This document shows, one piece after another, positions 53,028 to 63,183 of a DNA stretch of 64,000 bases. Each line of letters opens with the position of its first letter. Position 1 is the stretch's first letter. The DNA comes from Sepioteuthis lessoniana (lineage: Eukaryota > Mollusca > Cephalopoda > Myopsida > Loliginidae). The translations under genes and the position numbers were made by a program. The notes beneath the pieces are model-generated. The model was given only the letters and a program-made list of their open reading frames with translations. It was not told the origin of the DNA and did no database searches. Location: positions 56,730,324 through 56,794,323 of the forward strand of contig OY757924.1 of assembly GCA_963585895.1 (NCBI GenBank), written 5' to 3'.

Positions 53028-53245
53028 CCTGCCTCAGGCGTAGTGGCTAAAATGCTAGATTCCGACATCGTAGAAAGTGAGTTCAAACTCCAGTCGCGCT
53101 ATCACGTTCACATTCGGACTATTACCCTTCGGAAACTTATGAAATCCATATCCCTTCAATTATGGCTAAATAGTACCACTGAAGTTCTTATTTTAATACT
53201 CAAAGAAGGTTGACATGCTGTTAAACAAAGAAACTATACCAAACC
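53028..53245 (+). mobile_element. SINE-A
   Basis: Head 'caggcgtagtggctaaaatg', B-box 'gtgagttcaaactcc', body and a shortened tail ('gaaggttgacatgctgttaa'). Confidence 0.8.
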
Positions 53246-53569
53246 ATTCTTAATCCTCAACTCAAATGTGCACTGAGCTGATTATTAATCAAATGTGCAT
53301 TGAGTAAATCCCCAATCCAATGTAGAGTTGTTTTTCACCAATAAACTGAGAGGGCAAATTTTTTATCGCAGATTTTCCTTCGTTTTCAAATCTACCTAAA
53401 TTTGGGGTGAGGGTTGCTCATAAAGTTTGGGAGGCCGCAAGTAAAAATGAATTAGGGTTTAGTAAATAATTCTAAAACAGTTTGTAAAAATTAGCACAAT
53501 TAGTTTACATTACATTCACACCGTGGAGAGCAAATGTTTCCCTCTGATTCGCTTTAACAATGGGCTCAG

Positions 53570-53760
53570 GGCCCTAAATAAGCCACACCCTCACTCTGGG
53601 CCCCCAAATCTTCAGCTATGCCTCTCTTTGCTTGGTTAAGATTTAATTTTTCTTTTAATTAAGGAAGATAATTAGACTGGGTATTTGATATGCATTTAAT
53701 AGTATTTTTCTTTTTAGCTTTAAAGTTTAACATAACTAACGTTATTGGTACGACAATGTT
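53570..53760. repeat. Repeat-G, copy 2
   Basis: 'cagggccctaaataagcc', 'cagctatgcctctctttgct', 'aaagtttaacataactaac' parallel 50590-50800. Noncoding; origin unknown. Confidence 0.6.
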
Positions 53761-53837
53761 TCTAATATGGCGAACCTGAGTCAAATAATTAATCTAGATA
53801 ATTGTGAATATCAATGTCTGAGTTATTTTTGGTTAGA

Positions 53838-54066
53838 TTTGATTTGGTTTCTTTGTTTGATGGCATATCAACATTCATGGGTTATTTTATACCAAAGCCA
53901 TTCTTGTAGAAGTGCGATGATACTCAAAGTGGGGGGAAGGGGTTTTCAGACCTTTACCAAGAGTATTAATCTGAAAGTGAACGTAACAGCACGACGAGAG
54001 ATCGATCTCGCGTACTTCGTGGCCGCAGTCTGTCACTTTAGCCTTTACGCTATGGAGACTAACCCC
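53838..54066 (-). mobile_element. SINE-A inserted in Repeat-H
   Basis: Complement of hairpin tail ('gatggcatatcaacattcat'), body ('ctgaaagtgaacgtaac') and head ('agcctttacgctatgg'). The flanks 'gtctgagttattttt' and 'gacttatttcaaatg' join to give the Repeat-H sequence. Confidence 0.8.
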
Positions 54067-54227
54067 ATTCCGAAATTAATATGCAATCCCTGACTTATTT
54101 CAAATGTTAAATCTTATTCAAATGTGTTATTAGCGCGCATGCGTAATGTTGTATCTATAAACTGTGATGCCAAATTGCTTTGTAAATTAAATTTATAAAA
54201 AGCGACCAAGTAACCAGCAAAACATTT

Positions 54228-54386
54228 GGCGCCTCGGGTGGTGTAATGGTCATCCTCTGGGCATCTCGGGGGGGGTAATGGTTAACAAGCTAGACTAGCA
54301 AACCTTAACAAATGAATTCGAGTCTTATTAAGTGTCCAATTCATATGGCCTTGTGCTACATCTCACCAAAAAGCTTAATAAATTAC
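54228..54386 (+). mobile_element. SINE-F with a duplicated head
   Basis: A truncated head (54228-54258, 'gcgcctcgggtggtgtaatg') is followed by a complete one (about 54259-54340, 'ggggtaatggttaacaagc', B-box 'aattcgagtctt') and the tail 'ggccttgtgctacatctcac' ... 'aataaattac'. Confidence 0.7.
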
Positions 54387-54527
54387 TACCTAAAAACCAG
54401 CAGTTTCTCTGGGTGCCTCGTCAATTACAACCTGCAGAATACCTGGCGCTGGACAACGTGTTTTGAAGTTTACGAGCTACTGGAGGCATTGCGAGTGTAT
54501 ATCTACCCTGTGAAGTCTATCACTGGT

Positions 54528-54775
54528 TTGATTTGGTTTCTTTATTTAATTGCACATCAACCTTCGTTGGTTATTTAACGTCGAAGCCATCCTTGAAAAA
54601 GAATCGTAGTGTTACAATTTAACTCATAGCTGAAGAATAAGGGGGTTCATATCTTTCCCCAAAAGTATTAGTCCTCAAGTGAACATAAAAGCGCGACTGA
54701 AGTTCGAATTCGCTTACTAAGATGTTGCAGTCCAACACATTAACCGCTACGCCCCTGGCAATCCCCCCTGTCCAT
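54528..54775 (-). mobile_element. SINE-A, minus strand, full length
   Basis: Complement of tail ('tgcacatcaaccttcgttgg'), body ('taagggggttcatatctttc') and head ('cattaaccgctacgccc'). Confidence 0.8.
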
Positions 54776-54921
54776 AACATAGTACTGTTTCATGGGTGTG
54801 TCTGGATGGAATTTACTAAGTTTTACAGTGTATCCGTTTCTTGCTCAACAAAGTTTAAATCTGGCAGGATCAAATAGAGTATCGGATTAACTAGTGAGCA
54901 AAAGGTTATATTATGGTAAGT

Positions 54922-55425
54922 TATTTGGTTTAATGGCATAACAACTCTTGATGGTTATTTAATGCCAAATTATCTTATATATATGTAATGATTTTCAAGT
55001 TTATCGTTTGGAGGTAACTTTGTTTTTAAACAAGTTGGAGCTCATTTATTTACATACAATGAAATGGTTTCAAGTATTATTATTTATTGTTTGCACACAG
55101 TTAAATTGTTTCAATTATTACTATTTAACATTCGTTATTCTATTTATTAATCATTCTTATCTAATTTTATACTAATCATTTGTTTTTATACAATTAAGTG
55201 GTTTCAGGTACTGCTATTTAATACTAAGAATTCTTGGTAATATTAATAATAATGCCGAGTAAAAGACTGAACAGTTCTATTTGACTCATAGATAGGACCC
55301 TAAAAGGTACTACTACTCCGAGTTCGAGTGAATCTAAAAGTAATGTTAATGAAGGCGTACTCCTCATCCTCCAAGACTGGTGCCTTACTATCAGATGCAG
55401 TTTAATGTAATAGCCAGGATGGGTT
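54922..55425 (-). repeat. Solo tail, minisatellite and Repeat-C core, minus strand
   Basis: Tail complement 54922-54980, subrepeats about 54990-55255 ('ttacatacaatgaaatggtt'), core complement 55255-55425 ('aggaccctaaaaggtactac'). The order is that of a complete minus-strand composite. Confidence 0.65.
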
Positions 55426-55494
55426 GAAGTATTGCTATCTAACATAATAATTCTGTACATTTTCTTTTATGAGCAGAGGAATTATGTTGTGAAT

Positions 55495-55790
55495 TGAATT
55501 ACCATATAATCCGGCGAACACTTACGCACGACATACGGAAACATTGGACAGCTGTTTCGACCTCATAAGTAGTGTAAACAGTGGTCTCCACTACTGGAGA
55601 TCGAACCAGCCACCGAGTCGAAACTCTACAACTGAGCCAACAGTCCATATCGTACACAAGTGACGCCAAATGGTGGAGATCACGGTATACACTGCTGATG
55701 AGACCTAATAAGGTCGAAACAGCAGTTCAGTGTTTCCGTATGTCGTGCGTAAGTGTTCGCCGGATTTTCTGGTCATGGTAATTTAATTCA
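55495..55790. mobile_element. Fold-back element carrying a tRNA-like promoter
   Basis: Arms 55495-55600 and about 55671-55790 pair over most of their length ('aacacttacgcacgacatac' against its complement, 'ccggcgaacactt' against 'aagtgttcgccgg'). The centre (55588-55646, minus strand) is tRNA-like with A-box 'tggctcagttgtagag' and B-box 'ctggttcgatctcc'. It is fully contained within a Repeat-C minisatellite tail. It could be a MITE that captured a tRNA or a SINE copied back on itself. Confidence 0.75.
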
Positions 55791-56140
55791 CGCTATTAAT
55801 TCTATTCAGCATTTTTCATTTATTTACCCACGGCTAAATAGTTTCAAGTATTGCCATGTAATACTAATAATTCAATTTAACATTAATCATTTGTATGCAC
55901 ACAGTTATATGGTTTCAACTATTGTAAATGATCAAATAGTTTTATTTTACCCATAGATGGGACCCTAACAGGTACCACCGATCCGGGTTTCAGAGGAACT
56001 GAGAGTAATGGAAACGAAGGGATACTCCACATTCCCCAGAGCTTCATATATTTAGGGCACTCGTTGGGAGAAGTGCCTTACTTCTCTGCGGAGATGCAAT
56101 CGGCTTATTTTACAGTCCCTGCCTACAGGCTGAAGCAGAA
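55791..56140 (-). repeat. Minisatellite tail and Repeat-C core, minus strand
   Basis: Subrepeats to about 55950, then the core complement ('gatgggaccctaacaggtac', 'ggaaacgaagggatactcc'), ending 'atcggcttattttacagtcc'. A short (TA)n(TG)n follows at about 56220-56253. Confidence 0.7.
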
Positions 56141-56218
56141 TTCTATCGCAGGTATTGAACATATTTTTTATATATTTAATTTAGCATTATTAAGTAGATC
56201 TTAATCGAGCTTTTTCTC

Positions 56219-56253
<35 letters not shown>

Positions 56254-56346
56254 ATGTTAATGTCAAAAGGCTATGATGGAAACAGGACAAAGTCTAACAT
56301 AAAATTGCAAGTATACTTTTTTAACTGATAGTATTTTTTTTTTTTT

Positions 56347-56590
56347 GTTGGTTCGTTTGTATGTTATTTAATAGGATAATAATCTTATCGGATTATTTAA
56401 TGGCAAATCCATCATTCTAGAACAGTAGGGGTATCATCTATCCTACAACAGGGAGAATAAGATGGTTCATACCTTTCTCAAGGGTATTTGTCCGAAAGTG
56501 AACGTAATAGCACGACTGGAGTTCAAACTCGCTTACTACGATGCCGCATTCCAGCGTTTTAATCATTACACCACGAATACGCTCCCTTGC
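56347..56590 (-). mobile_element. SINE-A, minus strand
   Basis: Complement of tail ('cggattatttaatggcaaat'), body ('gataagatggttcatacct' region, 'gtccgaaagtgaacgtaat') and head ('atcattacaccacgaatacg'). Confidence 0.8.
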
Positions 56591-57117
56591 CGGCTCGTGG
56601 AAATCCAAAGAAATCTAATCTAACGTAAGAATGAACTGACTGCGTAATATCTTTTAAAGAATGTTCACCAATCGCGACAGTCTTTTAATTTTTTATTTTA
56701 TTTTATTTTATTCTATTTATTTATTCATTTATTTATTATTTCTTTCTCAAAGAAACATTCCATTCGTTCCAGTGGCTTTGAAAATCACATCTCTTATTGT
56801 GTTTATTGAAATTAATAACAACTAATTTCGAAATTATCCGAGAAAAACACAGACGTCCATCCTTTTGGCATCGAGAGTGTTCAAGGAATTTAAAATCCCT
56901 TTTTACTTCAAACAATATATTTTTTGGTGGTGGTGGTGTGAGAAGGATCTTCATTTTGAACCATGCATCAGACAATTTGAATTAAACTAAGAATAAAACA
57001 GTCGCCATCTTTTTTCCCCGAAGCATTGCGCAAAGACAAAAATGTGAAGCAGCCGGTTAGAATCGATCTCGCAAACAATCGACAGTTAGCTTAGAGCGTT
57101 AACTATTAAACAGCGAG
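56591..57117. other. No gene or repeat recognised
   Basis: AT-rich; a (TTTTA)-like run at about 56688-56750. The two overlapping frames near 56.8 kb have no domain. Confidence 0.45.
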
Positions 57118-57377
57118 AGAAAAAAACTATCCAAGTTAGACGAGCCAGACATGCAGGACACTGCTGGAGAAGCAGGGACGAGCTTATAAGTGATGTACTC
57201 CTATGGACCCCCACATATGGCCGGGCAAAAGCAGGACGACCAGCTCGAACATACATTCAGCAGCTATGTGAGGATACGGGATGTGGCCCTGAAGACCTAC
57301 CAGAGGCGATGAACGATAGGGAGAAGTGGTGAGAAAGGGTCAGGGATATCCGTGCTCGCGGCACGACATGATGATGA

Positions 57378-57441
<64 letters not shown>
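57118..57441 (+). mobile_element. RTE-like LINE 3' fragment, TGATG tail and (TA)n
   Basis: Reads KTIQVRRARHAGHCWRSRDE, LISDVLLWTPTYGRAKAGRP, EDTGCGPEDLPEAMNDREKW, TGA, ERVRDIRARGTT and the tail at 57369-57380, followed by a (TA)n run of about 60 bases. The TGA is at the same codon as in the 18.7-kb copy. Confidence 0.8.
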
Positions 57442-57444
<3 letters not shown>

Positions 57445-57534
57445 GAAAATAGAAAAAACAAAGTATTCCAAATGGGATGAATTTATTTATGATGGTAATG
57501 TTAAAGTTAAAACGCTTCGGTTTTGGGCGCCTCT

Positions 57535-57644
57535 GGTGGTGTAATGGTTAGCAAGCGAAACTTGGAAACCTATACGAGTGAGTTCGAGTCTGATTGTGTG
57601 TCCCATTCATCTGGCCTTGTGCAAAAAGCTTAGTAAATTACAAC
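57535..57644 (+). mobile_element. SINE-F
   Basis: Head 'gggcgcctctggtggtgtaa', B-box 'gtgagttcgagtct', 3' acceptor-like 'tgtgtgtccc', tail 'ggccttgtgcaaaaagctta'. Confidence 0.75.
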
Positions 57645-57834
57645 GTTCGTCAGGACTTTGATGGTGAAAAACTTATTGCTTGAACAACGATGGATGTTTT
57701 TATCAAAATAACGGGAGAAGAGAAAGTATATTAAAAAAGATATAGCGTTCTTTTTTAAAAATTATTACGTGATTGATGCAGACAATAAAACTTGGAATTA
57801 TCATAATTTACATCTTGTTAGTTTATTATTAGAA

Positions 57835-58760
<926 letters not shown>

Positions 58761-58841
58761 ATATATTTGTGTATGTAATTATGTATGGGTGTAATTATGT
58801 GTGTGTATATAATGTAAATTTCAATTTGGATGATATATATA

Positions 58842-59716
58842 TACCGGGTGGAACGATAAAATTGTCGCCCAAGAAAAGACGACATGATTCCATTTCCGTT
58901 AAATGAAAACCGGTTTTCTGCTAGTTGGCCAGTTGTGTACAAATTCCAAGAGCGATAGGAGCCTTCTATCATGTCTGAAAGTGACACAATGTTCAACGAG
59001 CGAGATCGGAGATGCGCCGCTGTACAACTCATGCACTCTACGGATCCAAGTTATGACAACAAGACCATTGCCGGCACCTTCAAAATGTAAATCCGGACGG
59101 TTGAACGCTTGAGGGCACAGCTCAACGCATTGGACGACCCTTTGAAGGTGATGGAGCGGAAGGACACCGCCAGGAAGACCCGGACAAAGGAGTTCATCGA
59201 AAAGGTCCAGGCAATCATTGATGAAACTGCCCAGCGGCCTATTCGGCAGATTGCCAGAGATTTAGGCGTCTCACACACAACTGTAAATGCATGTGTGAAG
59301 GAGGACTTGAAGTGTAGGTCCTACAGGCGCCATACAAGCCAGATCTTGACTGAGAAGATATAGAACCTCAGGCTAATCAAGTCCGTCAGGCCCCCTCCTC
59401 CCCCGAACTGAATCCGCTGGAATACTTCGTTTGGTCATACGTTGAGAACGTCACCAACATGACCTCACACAACACCAAAGCCAGCCTGATCGCTGCCATC
59501 CGCTGAGTATTCACCAAGCTCCCGCCGGCGCTTGTGGAAAAGGCATGCTCTCAGTTCCGGATCTGTATCGAGGCGGTGATTGAGGCTGAAGGCGGCTACA
59601 TTGAATGTCAGCTCTACTACATAATCAAGTTACCTGAATTGAATTTCTCAAAAGTTTTAAAATAAAGCTCTAGTGTTGTTTTCTTTAGGACGACAATTTT
59701 ATCGTTTCACCCTGTA
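58842..59716 (+). mobile_element. Tc1/mariner-type element, internal-deletion derivative
   Basis: 26-base TIRs with two mismatches: left begins TACCGGGTGGAACGATAAAA, right complement begins TACAGGGTGAAACGATAAAA, both followed by TTGTCG. Flanked by TA-rich DNA. It encodes only the N- and C-terminal parts of a transposase (see next entry). Confidence 0.85.
59109..59620 (+). pseudogene. Transposase with HTH and C-terminus only
   Basis: N-terminal part: AQRPIRQIARDLGVSHTTVN, a helix-turn-helix, followed by KEDLKCRSYRRHTSQILTEK and a stop at 59361-59363. The frame resumes near 59375 with SSPELNPLEYFVWSYVENVT and runs to EKACSQFRICIEAVIEAEGG with one stop. The two catalytic Asp regions upstream are deleted. 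The last carboxylate region reads PELNPLEY where relatives usually have PDLNPLDY. It cannot be catalytic. Confidence 0.8.
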
Positions 59717-59849
59717 TGTATTCCCAGTTGAAATTTACATAATAAAAAACTAATAAAAGTCCTACAGGGACTTCCCGTGGAACAGCTTTTTCAGCGGTCC
59801 ATATTGAAAATGAACGACTGGAGTTTAAACTCGCTTACAAAGAGACCAG

Positions 59850-60208
59850 TCGGTTTCAGGAGAGGCTGTAGAATACACCGACTGCATCTCTGCAAAGGCT
59901 TAAGACCCCTCCCAATGAGTGTCCAAGATATGACATTTAACCATCTGATGAAAAGGATCCAGCCTTCGAGCAGGCTCTAGCCTTTGAGCTTTGGGGTATG
60001 TGAAGTACTCCTACATTGCTGTAGCTCTTTGGTACTCTCAGGCCTGGAGGGGTAGGAACTGATCGGGTCCTCTCTGTGACTCAAAGAGAACAAACTATGT
60101 ATGCAAACAAATGACTTGTGATTTTTATAAAGTAATAGTTGAAACTTTTTAACTGTGTGCAAAAATGAGCTCAGGTTATGTTATCTAAATATTTGTTTAC
60201 AAATCATA
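59850..60208 (+). repeat. Repeat-C core and tail
   Basis: Core 59850-60085 ('gaggctgtagaatacaccga'), short tail, then the shared terminus 'atgagctcaggttatg' ... 'gtttacaaatcata'. The mariner M2 begins at the next TA. Confidence 0.75.
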
Positions 60209-61134
60209 TACGAGGATCATTAAATAAGTTTACAGACTTTTTTCGTGTGGGCACTTTTATTGATAGTACACACATGAAACAAATACACACATGAAATTTT
60301 GGTCCCCTTCGAAGTAATCTCCTCCGGCTGCAATGCAATTGTTGTACCGTTCCAACAACTTCTGGAAGGTCCCATGGAAGTCCTCTTGAGTGAGCGTGTC
60401 AATGACCTCCGTCACAGCCTCTTTCATCTCCTCAATTCTCTCATAACGATAGCCTTTGAGCTTAGGGAATAAGCAAAAGTCACAGGGAGCAAGGTCTGGA
60501 CTATAGGGAGGCTGAGGAACTGTGTTGATGCCCATCTTGGTCAAATAGTCTGTGACAAGGATGGAGTTGTGGACTGGTGCATTGTCCTAGTGGAAATGCT
60601 ACTGACCCGATTTGAAGAGTCCTAGTCTCTTCCGACGGAATCTCTTCCTGAACTCCCTTAAAACCTCAACATAGTAACCCTAACCCTAACCGTTTGGCCA
60701 ATCAACTCTGGTGCATTGACTTCCTTACTCCTCCTACACCTCTCATCATCCCCCACAGACTCCGTGCCTTCCTTGAATCTCTTATACCACTCAAAAACTG
60801 ATGCTCAATTCATGCAAGATGGTCGAAAAGCAGTTTGAAGCATTCCATAGTTTTAAAAAGTTTAAAGTTTAAAACACAGCTTTATTGCATATCGTTCTTC
60901 TAAATTGTCCTCACGTCCAGATTGCATTTTTGAAATTCACCAGCTGTGACAATCAGGCGTTAGTAGGGTGTATTCCAATTGCTGCTGTAGCTGTTGATTT
61001 GAACCTGAAATTATAAAAATTGGCCAGTCATCTCATAAGATGTATAGCAATAACATACTGAATTTTCAAGAGTCTACAACAACTTTAAATGCTTGTACAA
61101 AAAATATCTGGAAACGTATTGAATGCACCACGTA
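60209..61134 (-). mobile_element. Mariner (DD34D) deletion derivative, copy M2
   Basis: Ends: left 'tacgaggatcattaaataag', right 'gaatgcaccacgta', with inner 'tttacagac'/'tctggaaacg'. The minus-strand gene keeps PPYSPDLAPCDFCLFPKLKG and QKLLERYNNCIAAGGDYFEG. Its N-terminal half is frameshifted. The central deletion joint at 60675-60692 reads 'taaccctaaccctaacc', the same joint as M1. It lies on the Repeat-C terminus. Confidence 0.85.
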
Positions 61135-61149
61135 TATATACATATACCC

Positions 61150-61515
61150 CACAAAACAGCAGCTATCCGGCAACCTACCACCCATCACGAAAACTATCCA
61201 AGTTAGACAAACCAGACATACGGGACACTGCTGGAGAAGTAAGGACGAACTCATAAGCGATATACTCCTATGGATTCCTTCACATGGACGAGCAAAGACA
61301 GGACGACCAGCTCGAACCTATATACAACAGATCTGTGCAGATACAGGATATAGCCTTGAAGACCTCCCGGGAGCAACGGACGATAGAAACGGGTGACGAG
61401 AAAGGGTTAGGGCAGCGCGACATGACGATGATAATGATGATATATATAAACAGGATTTGGCATTAAATAACTTACAATGGTTGATATGCCATAAAACCAA
61501 ACCAAACCAAATCAA
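61150..61515 (+). mobile_element. RTE-like 3' fragment followed by a solo SINE tail
   Basis: PTKQQLSGNLPPITKTIQVR, GHCWRSKDELISDILLWIPS, RPARTYIQQICADTGYSLED, then a frame break and a TGATGATAATGATGA tail to about 61440. A short TA run and the tail module (61449-61515, 'ggcattaaataacttacaat') follow. Confidence 0.8.
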
Positions 61516-61689
61516 ATCGCTTACAATGATGTCGCTGTCCCGCAAGTTTGTCACTATGCCTCAGAGATATTCATTAACGTAATATACAACAATATATGTT
61601 GGCATAAACTTTGGCGGAGGAATGAAATAAGATCGAGAGCATTAGTTCGGCAAACTCTAAAAATAGTATCTTATAAATTAATCGATGCT

Positions 61690-61800
61690 CATTTTCAGAC
61701 TAATACCATTGGGAAAAGAATGAACTTCAGAATGGCTTTGGCATTAAATAACCCACGAAAGTTGATATACCATTAAAACAACGAAACGAAACTAAACCAT
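61690..61800 (+). mobile_element. SINE-A 3' part
   Basis: Body remnant 'cagactaataccattggg' joined by an internal deletion to 'gaatggctttggcattaaat' and the hairpin tail with AAACG/AAACT end. Confidence 0.65.
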
Positions 61801-62274
61801 ATATCTCAGTGAATGAAAGAAATACTTAAAAGTAAGCTCTATGAAATCCTTGCTTCATTTTTTATTCCTCCATCTTGACAGGACATTTCTAATCCGGTAC
61901 ACACATACTCCGGTTATAAACGAAAAAAGAAAGAGTGCTACCCTCCTTGAACCTCTTGCTGTAACCAGAATAACGAATGCTGAACAAGAGAAATTCTGAA
62001 AGGATGCTATTTACATTAAAACTGGGACGTCATAAATAGGTACTGCAGATTTTTCAAGTCGAACTTTTCAGGTTGTTTCAGTCATTTACCAAGCTTACTT
62101 TAGTTTGACACAAGGCTAGATGAAGGAACCAAACTCACTCGTTATGGTCTACTAGTCTAGCCTGCTTACCTCAAAACAACGTTCCATTTCTTAATTTCAA
62201 ATGAAAAATAAAAATAGATAACAAAATATAACTTAGACTGAATACTCATGAAAGCACACTTAGAATAAGTTATG
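61801..62274. other. No gene or repeat recognised
   Basis: Nothing assigned in this stretch. Confidence 0.45.
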
Positions 62275-62530
62275 GCCGTAAGAAGTGAAAGTAGCGACTT
62301 GGATTCAAATCCTGAACAAGAGTGTTTCCATTTCCCTTGGGCCTGTTGCTCTTTGGAAGGAATGGATCCATCTATTCTCTCTCTAACTATAGTTAAATAG
62401 TAGAGCAGACTGAGCTTTTTAGTCTTGGTTAGGTAACTAATCTAGGAGAAAGAAAATGCTGAATTCAAATCAGATTTACTTCTCTAAAAAATTAACCTTT
62501 TGTGGCATCCTTCTCGTATCAGAGAGAAGG
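62275..62530 (+). mobile_element. SINE-D
   Basis: B-box 'cttggattcaaatcctg', body 'ggaatggatccatctattc' and 'gttaaatagtagagcagac', then 'taactaatctaggagaaag' and 'gaattcaaatcagatttac'. Confidence 0.7.
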
Positions 62531-62583
62531 GATAAATGCACACATAGTCTAGTGCTCCTAAAACCTAGAAATATGTGAGCACC

Positions 62584-62622
62584 ATATATATATATATATA
62601 TAAAGGTAAGACAGCATATACC

Positions 62623-62676
<54 letters not shown>

Positions 62677-63147
62677 AGGCATGTTTTTACTGAAAATGAT
62701 AGAAAAGGGATTAGCGTTGAGCTTTTTATTCAGCTGTTCTTTTTGGCGTATGGGATGTATCATCTGTGGTTGTGGGGGGGGGTAAAATTGTCTGAACTTT
62801 CTTTTAGTGAAGTTCGAGGACGGTTACTTTCAACCATCAACGGTTATTTTTGAGGATGAAATCAAAATTAATGCACCCATAACACAGAAGCACCCATAAC
62901 ACAGAAGCATTTACTACAAGGATCATTTTTTAACAGATTTTCAAAAAAAAGACATTTGCATTCAAACCAGCTTTACTCCGCTAAAAATTGACCCTGTTAG
63001 GCCGACGAGTTGGGTAAACACAAACTTAGATTTGATTCACGGTCAAGTCACGTTTAAAGTGCCAGTTCCCTCTAGCATGCTAAGTTTCGTATGATTGAGT
63101 TGGGTTTGAGAGCATATTGACCATTGTAGGTTATTTAATACCAAATC

Positions 63148-63180
<33 letters not shown>
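62584..63180. other. (TA)n tracts, a SINE-D scrap and a minus-strand solo tail
   Basis: (TA)n at 62584-62602, 62628-62672 and 63150-63180. 62935-63005 resembles the SINE-D 3' body ('ttcaaaccagctttactccg'). 63116-63150 is a minus-strand tail ('gaccattgtaggttatttaa'). The rest is unassigned. Confidence 0.55.

Positions 63181-63183
<3 letters not shown>

Noticed and set aside
60675..60692. Interstitial telomere or chromosome-end fusion
   Set aside because: Only about three TTAGGG-like units, located exactly at a transposon deletion joint that is shared with M1; filler DNA is the simpler reading.
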